Positions 16,182 through 23,537 of a DNA stretch of 42,635 nucleotides are shown piece by piece. The notes under the pieces are model-generated. The model saw only the letters and a list, made by a program, of their open reading frames with translations, did no database searches and was not told where the DNA came from. Positions within the stretch are counted from its first letter, which is position 1. Every line of letters begins with the position of its first letter. Source of the stretch: an uncultured Ruminococcus sp. GTDB lineage: Bacteria; Bacillota; Clostridia; Lachnospirales; Lachnospiraceae. The translations under genes were made by a program, and so were the position numbers. Where the stretch lies: the NCBI GenBank assembly GCA_904377845.1, contig CAJFGR010000025.1:1-42635 (forward strand), read 5' to 3'.

Positions 16182-16955
16182 TCACAAAAAAGCTAAATTT
16201 TCTACTATTTTATCAAATTCTTGTTTTTGCATTGATCCAATCAACTTATATTGCGCATCCATATATTCAAATTCAGCTTCATACCTATTTTTATTTTCAT
16301 CGACAACCTCATATTCTTTTACATTAATTTTAATATTCCCCGCTGCATTGATCTTATATTCTCCCACTAATTTATCTACATCCGTCTGTCCATGAGAAGA
16401 ATCCGCATCATTCATATACATAGAATACCGAATGATCTGTTTATGATATTTATAAAATATGATAGCCCTGTTTTGCTCTTTATCTATCTCAAAGTCTTCG
16501 AACACCATACCTTTTGGCATATATCCCAATCTTATTGGTGAAATTCCTATCTCTTTTCTTATTTCATTAAATACCTGTATCTCATCAGAATCTTGAGTCT
16601 TTTCCGCCTCCATATCCTCTACATTTATAATATTCGCTTGCTCATCCCCCGCGACTCTATCCCACAATACCTTCCAATACGACTTGCTTCCCGTACCTGT
16701 TATCACACTTCCGCACACAAGTATAAGCACTGCTGCCAGCGCCAGGAGAAGGCGGCGCTTTTTTCTGTTACGGTGCACGGTCTTTTTTATTCTCTTGTCA
16801 TACTCGTATTCCTGTATTTTGTTAAAAAGAGAAGTTTCCATATCGTCGGACACTTTAATATCATCGAGATCATCTCTGTCCTCTATTTCTTTTTCTATCT
16901 CCTTTGCTTCTCTGTCCACTTCTTCTTTCAGTGATAACTTTTTAAGTTCTTTCAT
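16182..16955 (-). CDS. DUF4367 domain protein, probable anti-sigma-type membrane protein
   Basis: 257 residues. Residues about 1-68 are charged, helical and cytoplasmic (KEEVDREAKEIEKEIEDRDD), followed by a membrane helix (about 69-88, LLLALAAVLILVCGSVITG) and an extracytoplasmic region. The last 130 residues (IRLGYMPKGMVFEDFEID...IIFYKYHKQIIRYSMY...) resemble DUF4367, a domain typical of proteins encoded beside ECF sigma factors. The N-terminus lacks the zinc-binding H-x3-C-x2-C motif. The likely partner is the ECF sigma gene at 18256-18804, from which it is separated by the opposite-strand murG. Ribosome site AAGGTG. Confidence 0.72.
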   Translation of the reverse strand: MKELKKLSLKEEVDREAKEIEKEIEDRDDLDDIKVSDDMETSLFNKIQEYEYDKRIKKTVHRNRKKRRLLLALAAVLILVCGSVITGTGSKSYWKVLWDRVAGDEQANIINVEDMEAEKTQDSDEIQVFNEIRKEIGISPIRLGYMPKGMVFEDFEIDKEQNRAIIFYKYHKQIIRYSMYMNDADSSHGQTDVDKLVGEYKINAAGNIKINVKEYEVVDENKNRYEAEFEYMDAQYKLIGSMQKQEFDKIVENLAFL

Positions 16956-16986
16956 TCTTTACACCTTTTTCTGTCCTATCTTTTCC

Positions 16987-17014
16987 TTGACTTTTCATCA
17001 AATAAGGTTAAGAT
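16987..17014 (+). promoter_or_regulatory. Candidate murG promoter
   Basis: TTGACT (16987-16992), 16 nt, TAAGAT (17009-17014), 40 nt upstream of the murG ATG. Good -35, moderate -10. Confidence 0.5.
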
Positions 17015-17054
17015 GAAATTAGCTTTAATACGATTATTTCGGGAGGTTGCTTTT

Positions 17055-18125
17055 ATGAAACGAATCATTTTAACCGGCGGTGGTACTGCCGGACACGTTA
17101 CTCCGAACATCGCCCTGATACCCAGACTTAAAGATCTTGGTTATGATATTCAATATATCGGCTCATACAACGGCATTGAAAAGGAACTTATCGAACCTTT
17201 CGGCGTTCCTTATCACGGAATCTCTTCAGGCAAGCTGCGCCGCTATTTCAGCGTGCAGAACTTTACGGATCCGTTTCGGGTTATCAAAGGCTTCGGTGAG
17301 GCCAAAAAACTGATCAAAGACCTGAAACCTGATGTGATATTTTCCAAAGGCGGATTCGTATCTGTTCCTGTCGTCCTTGCAGGAAAGCGGTGCAAGGTTC
17401 CGGTAATCATCCATGAATCGGACATGACGCCCGGTCTGGCAAATAAGATAGCAATCCCTTCAGCTGAAAAGGTATGCTGTAATTTTCCCGAGACACTTGA
17501 TTCTCTTCCCAAAGGGAAAGCTGTCCTTACCGGATCACCTATCCGTCAGGAGCTGATGTCGGGAAACAAAATCGCTGCCATGGATTTCTGCGGTTTTACT
17601 GCGGACAAACCTGTTATCCTCGTAATTGGCGGCAGCCTCGGATCTGTTGTTGTGAACAATGCAGTCCGTGCAAGTCTTCCGGAGCTTCTGAAAGAGTTTC
17701 AGATCATCCATCTCTGCGGTAAAGGCAAAGTGGACGACTCGCTGAAGGATACAAAAGGTTACTGCCAGTATGAATATATTAAAGACGAACTGAGGGACAT
17801 TTTTGCTCTTGCCGATATTGTAATCTCAAGAGCCGGAGCAAATGCAATCTGCGAACTCCTTGCTCTTCGCAAACCGAATCTTCTGATCCCGCTTTCTGCC
17901 AAAGCAAGCCGCGGTGATCAGATCCTGAATGCCCGCTCCTTTGAGCGCCAGGGATTCAGTATGGTTCTTGAAGAAGAAGAGCTGAATGAAACGTCTCTCG
18001 TATCGGCTGTTCATGAACTCTATGACAACCGTGGTACTTTCATTGATGCAATGAGAAACTCCGACCAACAGGATTCCATCGATACAATTATTTCTCTGAT
18101 CGAGGATGCTGTATCCGGAAAGTAA
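17055..18125 (+). CDS. murG: MurG family UDP-GlcNAc transferase
   Basis: 356 residues from ATG 17055 (MKRIILTGGGTAGHVTPNIAL), preceded by GGGAGG; the in-frame ATG at 17013 overlaps the -10 region. The N-terminal GGGTAGHVTPN loop, the middle VPVIIHESDMTPGLANK and the C-terminal GGSLGS, ISRAGANAICELLALRKPNLLIPL and RGDQILNA segments are MurG hallmarks. MurG converts lipid I to lipid II at the inner face of the membrane. The gene stands alone, opposite in strand to its neighbours and outside a division/cell-wall cluster, so it may be a second paralogue next to a canonical copy elsewhere; the window cannot show this. Confidence 0.92.
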   Translation: MKRIILTGGGTAGHVTPNIALIPRLKDLGYDIQYIGSYNGIEKELIEPFGVPYHGISSGKLRRYFSVQNFTDPFRVIKGFGEAKKLIKDLKPDVIFSKGGFVSVPVVLAGKRCKVPVIIHESDMTPGLANKIAIPSAEKVCCNFPETLDSLPKGKAVLTGSPIRQELMSGNKIAAMDFCGFTADKPVILVIGGSLGSVVVNNAVRASLPELLKEFQIIHLCGKGKVDDSLKDTKGYCQYEYIKDELRDIFALADIVISRAGANAICELLALRKPNLLIPLSAKASRGDQILNARSFERQGFSMVLEEEELNETSLVSAVHELYDNRGTFIDAMRNSDQQDSIDTIISLIEDAVSGK

Positions 18126-18141
18126 CATCAAATATATTGTG

Positions 18142-18167
18142 CAGGTGCCTGTGGCACCTGTTTTTTT
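18142..18167 (+). terminator. murG terminator
   Basis: CAGGTGCC (18142-18149) and GGCACCTG (18153-18160) form a perfect stem with a 3-nt loop followed by seven T, 17 nt after the murG stop. Confidence 0.92.
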
Positions 18168-18173
18168 ACGAGT

Positions 18174-18256
18174 GGTCGCGCCAAAGTCCGGGCTTGCCCG
18201 GGATCTTGGCGACCGCTTGCAATCCCGGAATGTGCCTTTTTGCACTTCCCGTGATT
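18174..18256. repeat. Two tandem palindromes between murG and the sigma gene
   Basis: First palindrome: 18174-18184 with 18206-18214 (GGTCG/CGACC and GCCAA/TTGGC), with an inner CCGGG/CCCGG stem. Second: AATCCCGGAATGTGC (18221-18235) imperfectly complementary to 18242-18256, loop CTTTTT, touching the sigma-factor stop codon. The second could terminate the minus-strand HIT-sigma transcript. Confidence 0.5.
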
Positions 18257-18804
18257 CAGTCTTTTCTGTTCATCTCTTCATATTCCGCACCGTAAGTCTT
18301 TTTAATCCACTTCTTCGCCCTGTGGAGCAGACTATGTAATACACCGAGACGGATTCCCATCATTTCCGCTACTTTTTCCTGAGGTATCTCCATATAGTAG
18401 GCAAAATAAACCGCCTCATACCATCTGCTGTTTTTCTCAAGCAGTCCTGCAAAGATCGTTTCATGCAGTTCGGCTCTTTCCCGTTCAAGCTGATTTTCCG
18501 AATATTCCTCTTCCGTACTTTTCCGGCTCGGTTCTTCAGGAGGGCTTTCCCCGTCAACGCTCAGTATCTCACGGCTGTGCTTTTCCCTGTGGTTTATCGC
18601 CGCGTGCTTTGCGGTTGTAAACAGCCATGCAGATACATTTCCATTCTTGAGATTATCAAAGTCCGTATACAATTTCAGAAATGTTTCCTGAGTAATATCT
18701 TCTGCCGCATCGTAATTGTTACCTGAATAAATGTATGCCGCTTTCAGGACGAGATTCTTATACTTCTCATAAATCTCGTTAAATTCACGATTACCTGTTA
18801 ACAT
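18256..18804 (-). CDS. ECF-type RNA polymerase sigma factor
   Basis: 182 residues. Region 2 is at about 8-75 (FNEIYEKYKNLVLKAAYIYS, DAAEDITQETFLKLYTDFDN, VSAWLFTTAKHAAINHREK). An acidic linker (SPPEEPSRKSTEEEYSE) leads to region 4 at about 115-170 (IPQEKVAEMMGIRLGVLHSL). In region 4 the usual 'LS..EIA..LG.S.GTVKSRL' pattern is altered to RLGVLHSLLHRAKKWIKK. It would direct RNA polymerase to a small regulon, likely its own region. The ATG has CCGGAG upstream and lies 12 nt after the HIT gene, so the two are probably co-transcribed. No anti-sigma gene follows directly; the DUF4367 protein beyond murG is the candidate. Confidence 0.9.
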   Translation of the reverse strand: MLTGNREFNEIYEKYKNLVLKAAYIYSGNNYDAAEDITQETFLKLYTDFDNLKNGNVSAWLFTTAKHAAINHREKHSREILSVDGESPPEEPSRKSTEEEYSENQLERERAELHETIFAGLLEKNSRWYEAVYFAYYMEIPQEKVAEMMGIRLGVLHSLLHRAKKWIKKTYGAEYEEMNRKD

Positions 18805-18816
18805 AATTACTCCGGT

Positions 18817-19224
18817 TTATTTCATTTTATCCAGTATCTCGTTTTTTACTTCCTCGGTCAGCTCTCCGACCTTCCATTCCAGTCCCACCTGATCTCCTTT
18901 ATATCTCGGAATCAGATGCATATGGAAATGAAATACTGTCTGCCCTGCACACTCTTCATTATTCTGCACCACATTATATCCGTCACAGCCAAGCACATCC
19001 GTCATTTTCTTTACCATCTTTTTAGCAAGCACCATTGCTTTTGCCGCTGTTTCATCATCAATATCATACAGATTTCTGAAGTGCTCTTTCGGGATAATAA
19101 GAGCGTGTCCCTTTGAAGCCGGCCCCAGATCAAGAATTACCCTGAAGTCATCATCCTCATAAAGTGTCGCAGACGGAATCTCTCCTGCTGCAATTTTACA
19201 AAAAATACAATCATTGTCTTTCAT
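18817..19224 (-). CDS. HIT family nucleotide hydrolase/transferase
   Basis: 135 residues from the ATG at 19224 (MKDNDCIFCKIAAGEIPS); GAGGA sits 7 nt upstream, while the longer open frame to 19323 has no site. The N-terminal C-x2-C (CIFCK), the ALIIPKEHFRN segment with its His, and the catalytic triad HFHMHLIPR (His-x-His-x-His) identify a histidine triad protein of the Hint type, which hydrolyses purine nucleotide phosphoramidates. Usually housekeeping, often placed beside unrelated genes. Together with the sigma gene it forms a two-gene unit divergent from the kinase at 19438. Confidence 0.95.
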   Translation of the reverse strand: MKDNDCIFCKIAAGEIPSATLYEDDDFRVILDLGPASKGHALIIPKEHFRNLYDIDDETAAKAMVLAKKMVKKMTDVLGCDGYNVVQNNEECAGQTVFHFHMHLIPRYKGDQVGLEWKVGELTEEVKNEILDKMK

Positions 19225-19348
19225 GTTCATTCCTCTTTTCCAAAGATTATTTCTGATAGTAGTATAGACCATTTTCTGGAAAAAGAGAAGTTTTTGTTTT
19301 GACTGTCCGGCAGGGCTTTCCACGTCGAGAAAAGTCGAACGATTTTTG

Positions 19349-19377
19349 TTGAATGCAATACGGTCTCATGCTACACT
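19349..19377 (+). promoter_or_regulatory. Promoter of the orphan histidine kinase, with possible 0A-like sites upstream
   Basis: TTGAAT (19349-19354), 17 nt, TACACT (19372-19377). Immediately upstream two GTCGA repeats (19324-19328 and 19334-19338) resemble imperfect Spo0A boxes. The promoter is a good match; the 0A call is weak. Confidence 0.55.
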
Positions 19378-19437
19378 GGAAGTTAGCGGATACTTTTCTG
19401 CATTTCATAATCATAATGAAGAAAAGAAGGGATTATT

Positions 19438-20169
19438 ATGCTCAATAACATAGATATTAATCAGATGAACCGTCTGATGGAAGAAAATAAAGATGCAAAA
19501 CAGATTATTACACAGCTTCTGGAAAACTATCATACCTCTGTATCTATGATCGCACATGAGATCCGTAATCCTTTAACCCTCGTGTCTTCTTCTCTCCAGA
19601 TCATGGAAGCACAGCACCCGGAAGTTAAGAATTTCCACAACTGGGATCAGACTATGGAAGATATCCGTTTTATGTGTGATCTGCTCAATGAATTATCTAC
19701 CTTTAACAACAGCAGTACACTCCATCACTCTGTATTTTCTATTGAGAAACTTCTCAAAAATATTGCCGTATCTTTTGCAATCTCTCTGGACGCAGCGGAC
19801 AGCAGTATCCGTTTTTCCTCAAAGATCCTGCCGGGTATGGGCGATTTCACCGGCGATAAAGTTAAACTGGAAGAGGTCATTCTCAATCTGCTGCAAAATG
19901 CAAGGGATGCCGTCGGCTCAGAGGGCAGCATCACGCTTTCTGCCGAACGTAAAAATGACACTATCATAATTCGCTGTCAGGACAACGGCTGCGGAATTCC
20001 CGCCGATCAGATCGACACAATATTTGATCCTTTCGTTACTTATAAGGAAAATGGTACCGGACTCGGTCTGTCATCGGCAAAACGGATCACAGAAGCGCAC
20101 GGCGGATCAATTGAAGTGAACTCCTCGCCTGAATCAGGAACTGTTTTTACTGTCACTCTCCCTGTCTGA
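19438..20169 (+). CDS. Soluble sensor histidine kinase without sensor domain
   Basis: 243 residues with no membrane segment. After a 30-residue leader comes the dimerisation/phospho-acceptor helix with H40 (MIAHEIRNPLTLVSSSLQIM), then the ATP-binding domain: N box EEVILNLLQNARDAV, G1 DNGCGIP, F/G2 FDPFVTYKENGTGLGLSSAK and a final GTVFTVTLP. All kinase motifs look intact. No sensor domain and no response-regulator gene is nearby, as in orphan kinases that feed the Spo0A pathway in Clostridia; that partner is an inference. It is a single-gene unit with its own promoter, ending 10 nt before the convergent rhomboid gene. It starts at an ATG with AAGAAAAGAAGG upstream. Confidence 0.88.
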   Translation: MLNNIDINQMNRLMEENKDAKQIITQLLENYHTSVSMIAHEIRNPLTLVSSSLQIMEAQHPEVKNFHNWDQTMEDIRFMCDLLNELSTFNNSSTLHHSVFSIEKLLKNIAVSFAISLDAADSSIRFSSKILPGMGDFTGDKVKLEEVILNLLQNARDAVGSEGSITLSAERKNDTIIIRCQDNGCGIPADQIDTIFDPFVTYKENGTGLGLSSAKRITEAHGGSIEVNSSPESGTVFTVTLPV

Positions 20170-20179
20170 CCTCTGCTTT

Positions 20180-20773
20180 TTATTCAAATATATATTTCCT
20201 GCGATACAAAAGAACCGCCAGCAGAAATCCTGCTGCAAGTCCGCCGATATGAGCCAGATTATCTACCCCGCTGCTTGTCAGTCCGAAATACAGGCTTAAC
20301 ACAACCATTATCAGCATTCCTCTGCCCGACAGTCTTCCAAGTCTTCCTCTGTTTGCAATCACCACATAGACCAGTGCTCCCATCAGCCCGAAAATTGCTC
20401 CTGAAGCGCCCGCGGAAACTACGGGCTGAGCCGTCGACATATCATAAAACAATGAGAATATATTCCCCGCAATACCGCTTCCGAAATAGACAATCAGGAA
20501 GCGTATCTTTCCGATCTCAAGTTCCAGATTCCAACCGAGAGCACCGAGCATGACCATATTGTTGAGCAGATGGCTGATTCCGAAATGAAGGAACAGGCAG
20601 GTAAATATTCTGTAATATTCATGTCCTTCTGTAATATAAGGTTCATACATGGCTCCGTGTCCGAGCATAAACGCGGCATCCTCTGTATCTCCGAACACTG
20701 TCAGGATTAAGAAAACTGCAATATTTATGACGATCAGCGCGACCGTACAGATCGCTTCCGGTTTCTGTCTCAC
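20180..20773 (-). CDS. Rhomboid family intramembrane serine protease
   Basis: 197 residues with six predicted membrane segments. The catalytic dyad is visible: S124 in AGASGAIFG and H175 in NLAHIGGLAAGF. The conserved HFGISHLLNNM loop (63-73) is also present. Rhomboids cleave transmembrane segments of other proteins. The start codon is GTG at 20773 with GAGGAAATATCT upstream. It lies at the end of the Tad locus on the same strand, separated by 75 nt that include a palindromic repeat, so membership in the operon is possible but not shown; pseudopilins would be conceivable substrates. Confidence 0.93.
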   Translation of the reverse strand: MRQKPEAICTVALIVINIAVFLILTVFGDTEDAAFMLGHGAMYEPYITEGHEYYRIFTCLFLHFGISHLLNNMVMLGALGWNLELEIGKIRFLIVYFGSGIAGNIFSLFYDMSTAQPVVSAGASGAIFGLMGALVYVVIANRGRLGRLSGRGMLIMVVLSLYFGLTSSGVDNLAHIGGLAAGFLLAVLLYRRKYIFE

Positions 20774-20801
20774 AGATATTTCCTCTTTTCATTTTTTACT
20801 A

Positions 20802-20840
20802 TAACAGTTCAGCCGTCAGCACCGGGGGGGTTAACTGTTA
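20802..20840. repeat. Dispersed palindrome, copy 3 (ACAGTTCAG family)
   Basis: TAACAGTT (20802-20809) and AACTGTTA (20833-20840) are perfect inverted repeats; the left half continues as AACAGTTCAGCC, identical to the copy at 11887. It separates the DUF6382 and rhomboid genes. Confidence 0.6.
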
Positions 20841-20847
20841 CACCACA

Positions 20848-21660
20848 TTATAAATGTCCTTTCGGCTTCTGTCCATCCATTTCCGTGATCAGATCTTCCC
20901 ATTGTCCCCAACGTCCTGTCCTTATTCTGTTTACTGCCTTTCGAAACGGGCTGTATATCACCGGCTCTTCGCAGATTATTCCCACATCTGTTTTTCTGTC
21001 GTTTTGCGCTTCATCGAACTCCTCTTCTCTGTCACTTACTGAAAATACTGCCGCATCAGAAAAACTGTCGCCAGCGTCCTCAGACTTTAATTTCTTTTTC
21101 TTTTCTGCACACAGTCTCTCTTCTGCACACGAGTCCATGATCTTTCTCAGTTCATAGCTCTCTTTCATAGACTCTTTATGCATCTTACAGGCAAGAAATA
21201 CTCCTTCCGTATCCTGATAATCCAGATTCTTTACAAAGTATTCCGTCATAGAATGAAATGCCCGGCAAAGAGAGCTTCTTCCCTCATAACCGGGGACAGG
21301 AAGATAGCAGAACCTGTACTGTCCGTTCTCTACAACTACAAGCTCCGGTGACAGAAGAAGACTGTCCGGATCAAGCAGATATTCCCGAAGTGCGTCTACC
21401 GTTTCTACAAGATTTTCTGTAAATCTCACTATATCGTCTTTCTTCAGATCTTTCCCTGTAAATTCTTTCATCATAGTATTTCCGCTTCCGATGCGGAAAG
21501 TATATCTCCCATGTCCGTCTCTTCCACTGCCTTTTACATCAAGAAGCCCCGGGATTTTATTGCTTCCAAGCATTTTGACCTGATAATTCTCCTCATATGG
21601 AACCGGAAGATCGACATGAATATTCATATATTCCCATCCGTTTTCGTATGTCACCTTCAC
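20848..21660 (-). CDS. DUF6382 domain protein of the Tad locus
   Basis: About 270 residues taking the GTG at 21660 as start (8 nt after GAGG); an upstream ATG at 21705 would overlap the TadE-like gene by 40 nt without a ribosome site. The N-terminal 180 residues (YMNIHVDLP, FRFCYLPVPGYEG-like segments) match the DUF6382 family. In many Lachnospiraceae this domain is followed by an FHA domain; here the C-terminus is only charged, with an Asp/Glu-rich patch, and no FHA motif is seen. No membrane segment, so presumably cytoplasmic. Position directly after the TadE-like gene suggests a regulatory or assembly role in the pilus system, which is inference. Confidence 0.72.
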   Translation of the reverse strand: MKVTYENGWEYMNIHVDLPVPYEENYQVKMLGSNKIPGLLDVKGSGRDGHGRYTFRIGSGNTMMKEFTGKDLKKDDIVRFTENLVETVDALREYLLDPDSLLLSPELVVVENGQYRFCYLPVPGYEGRSSLCRAFHSMTEYFVKNLDYQDTEGVFLACKMHKESMKESYELRKIMDSCAEERLCAEKKKKLKSEDAGDSFSDAAVFSVSDREEEFDEAQNDRKTDVGIICEEPVIYSPFRKAVNRIRTGRWGQWEDLITEMDGQKPKGHL

Positions 21661-21665
21661 TTCTC

Positions 21666-22076
21666 TCACCTCGTCCGTCTGATGTTTTTTTCCGGTTCTG
21701 CACACCGTGCCTTCTGTGATACTTTTATTTCCATAAATGCCTTTTCTGCCGATGCCGATACTGTAATCTCATTCTCTGATCTGCTGACAGATACATCTAC
21801 ATTTGTCATATAGATAAGTTTTCCATCCGTACGCTCCCGGAAGAAAACTTCCAGATCATATTCCGCACCTTCTCTTCTTTCAGCCTGCGCCCCGAGAATT
21901 GCCGTCTCCCCTGCTGCTCCGTTTAATACTGCTTTATCATGGAAATAGAATACTGTATGAATAATAAGTACGAACAGCCCGAGAAAAACCGGCATAATAT
22001 AAGACATCTCAATTACTGTACTTCCACTGAGCCTTTGTTTTTTAACGTTAATTATGAATCTCCTAATATATTCCAA
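21666..22076 (-). CDS. TadE-like pseudopilin
   Basis: 136 residues. A short basic leader ends at the processing-type motif G-STVIE (residues about 18-23), followed by a hydrophobic helix (MSYIMPVFLGLFVLIIHTVFYF) and a 90-residue extracytoplasmic domain. This is the layout of TadE pseudopilins, with Glu at +5 after the predicted cleavage site. The start codon is TTG at 22076, seven nt after GGAGGT; it overlaps the prepilin-peptidase gene by 14 nt, so translation is likely coupled. Confidence 0.8.
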   Translation of the reverse strand: MEYIRRFIINVKKQRLSGSTVIEMSYIMPVFLGLFVLIIHTVFYFHDKAVLNGAAGETAILGAQAERREGAEYDLEVFFRERTDGKLIYMTNVDVSVSRSENEITVSASAEKAFMEIKVSQKARCAEPEKNIRRTR

Positions 22077-22605
22077 AGAACATACCTCCGATGTAAGCTG
22101 CTGTCAGAAAAGGTACAAAAGGAAATGCTGATTTTCTGTGGAATCTTTTCCGGATCAACATAAATATGGAGAATAGTGCCGCCATGGAAAATGCTGCGGT
22201 AAGCAGGGAAAGTATATTCCAGAAACCTAGAAATCCTCCCATTATCATAATGAGTATACTGTCCCCATACCCGAAAGAATCCTCGGTAACCCTGCTGATA
22301 ATCAGAAAAATGACTCCTACCGCTGCTCCGGCAGCCAGCAAAATTATATGTATCTCCCTGTCACACAAAAAACCTGCTGCAAGGGGGACAGTTCCCGACA
22401 GAAGAATCATAAGGCTGAGCTTTTTCCATCTGATATCCATAACTGCCAGTACTATCATATATCCTGCAAATACAGTCTGGCAGATCAGCCACTTATAATC
22501 AGAAAACATCTCCGCCATATTTATCTCTGTAATATTTATTTCTGCATTATTTATTCCTGCCGCATATATTTTCAGCATACTTACTGCCCCGAACATCTGG
22601 AACAT
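22063..22605 (-). CDS. Type IV prepilin peptidase (A24 family, TadV/CpaA-like)
   Basis: 180 residues, five to six membrane helices. The two catalytic aspartates of the A24 family are visible: D in VLAVMDIRWKK and D in the GYGDS motif. It lacks the N-terminal methyltransferase domain, as TadV/CpaA enzymes do. It should cleave the Flp pilin and the TadE/TadG-like pseudopilins encoded around it. The first 30 residues are unusual (repeated INNAEINITEINMAEM). Its start overlaps the TadG-like gene by 25 nt, with GGAGGT upstream. Confidence 0.9.
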   Translation of the reverse strand: MFQMFGAVSMLKIYAAGINNAEINITEINMAEMFSDYKWLICQTVFAGYMIVLAVMDIRWKKLSLMILLSGTVPLAAGFLCDREIHIILLAAGAAVGVIFLIISRVTEDSFGYGDSILIMIMGGFLGFWNILSLLTAAFSMAALFSIFMLIRKRFHRKSAFPFVPFLTAAYIGGMFFGIY

Positions 22606-23411
22606 CCTCCCACACCTCCTGTCTCTGATCTTTTTACTGCATATATGGTACGTTTCAGACCGCTGCAGCCCAGCGTATTATGATACTTGTTTCCGTTTTC
22701 CGTTATATACACTCCCGTCATTGCAGAGCCGATCACACATTTCTCACACGCATGGTACCGTCCCCCGCTTTCATTTCGTATAGATCCCAGTTCCTCATAA
22801 GGAACATACCGAAGCGACAGGCGCAGATACGAACAGTTATAATCTTCGTGATACACAGAGCCATTCTCTGTCATATAGACAATCTCTCTGTTTTCACCTC
22901 CCATTTGTTCGTTATTGCGGCCATTCCAGGAACTGATCGTAAATTTCTCTTCCAGACTGGCCGACGGGCTTCCGATAACAGGAATGGGCACCATAATATC
23001 ATATTCGACTTTTATGTTCATCTCTCCTGTAGCAGGGGATACATAAGATTTCCAGCATGATATTCCGGAACTTCCGCCTCTTATTATGCTTCTGTTAATA
23101 CGGTCTTCCCCGATCAGTGAGACAATATCTGATTTCAGTTTTATTGTATTGAGTACCGGAATTACTGCTGTATCTTCTGCCGCACTCTTTGCAGCGCTCT
23201 GCGCCGCGGCTGTTATGCTGATCTTAATACTCTGAATTTCAATCAGCCAGATCAGGCACAGCGCCGCGAACAGAAAAAGTGGTATTCCGAACGCCGCCTC
23301 AATTGTGACACTGCCCTTCTTATTCAGAATGTCATTATTATATCTTATCCCCGGTACAGATGCCCTTTCCGGTTTCGTCAGGTTTTTATCTTTATTCGGT
23401 TGTATTTTCAT
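22581..23411 (-). CDS. TadG/TadE-like pseudopilin with two C-terminal Cys/His modules
   Basis: 276 residues. After a 33-residue leader comes a processing-type site G33-SVTIE and a hydrophobic helix (about 38-58), then an extracytoplasmic domain. The C-terminal 100 residues hold two copies of one module: VYMTENGSVYHEDYNC (178-193) ... CEKC (222-225) and VYITENGNKYHNTLGC (234-249) ... CSRC (270-273). Each has H-x4-C followed 20-30 residues later by C-x2-C, which looks like a small zinc-binding or disulphide-bonded unit. The start ATG at 23411 has only a distant AAAGGA, and the start region lies within a 25-bp inverted repeat, so its translation may be controlled. Middle gene of the Tad operon. 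Confidence 0.78.
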   Translation of the reverse strand: MKIQPNKDKNLTKPERASVPGIRYNNDILNKKGSVTIEAAFGIPLFLFAALCLIWLIEIQSIKISITAAAQSAAKSAAEDTAVIPVLNTIKLKSDIVSLIGEDRINRSIIRGGSSGISCWKSYVSPATGEMNIKVEYDIMVPIPVIGSPSASLEEKFTISSWNGRNNEQMGGENREIVYMTENGSVYHEDYNCSYLRLSLRYVPYEELGSIRNESGGRYHACEKCVIGSAMTGVYITENGNKYHNTLGCSGLKRTIYAVKRSETGGVGGCSRCSGQ

Positions 23412-23513
23412 CGCGCCGATTCTATCCTTTCGTAAGATTTTAAATAATAATAATTAAGAGGATTCCGCATGAGGGAATGCGGGAGGATGAAAGGGCATCT
23501 GTACCGGGGATAA
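23345..23513 (-). promoter_or_regulatory. 25-bp perfect inverted repeat around the TadG-like start
   Basis: Positions 23345-23369, inside the start of the TadG-like coding region, are the exact reverse complement of 23489-23513 in the gap upstream. The 119-nt loop contains the ATG and a second hairpin (CCGCAT 23465-23470 with ATGCGG 23477-23482). In the mRNA this would lock the start region into a long stem-loop. It may instead be the scar of an inverted duplication. Confidence 0.7.
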
Positions 23514-23537
23514 TTCTTCCTGAGATAATTATTCCGG

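Noticed and set aside
17013..17054. Longer MurG start at 17013
   Set aside because: It would overlap the -10 element and lacks a ribosome site; the GGGAGG at 17041 points to 17055.
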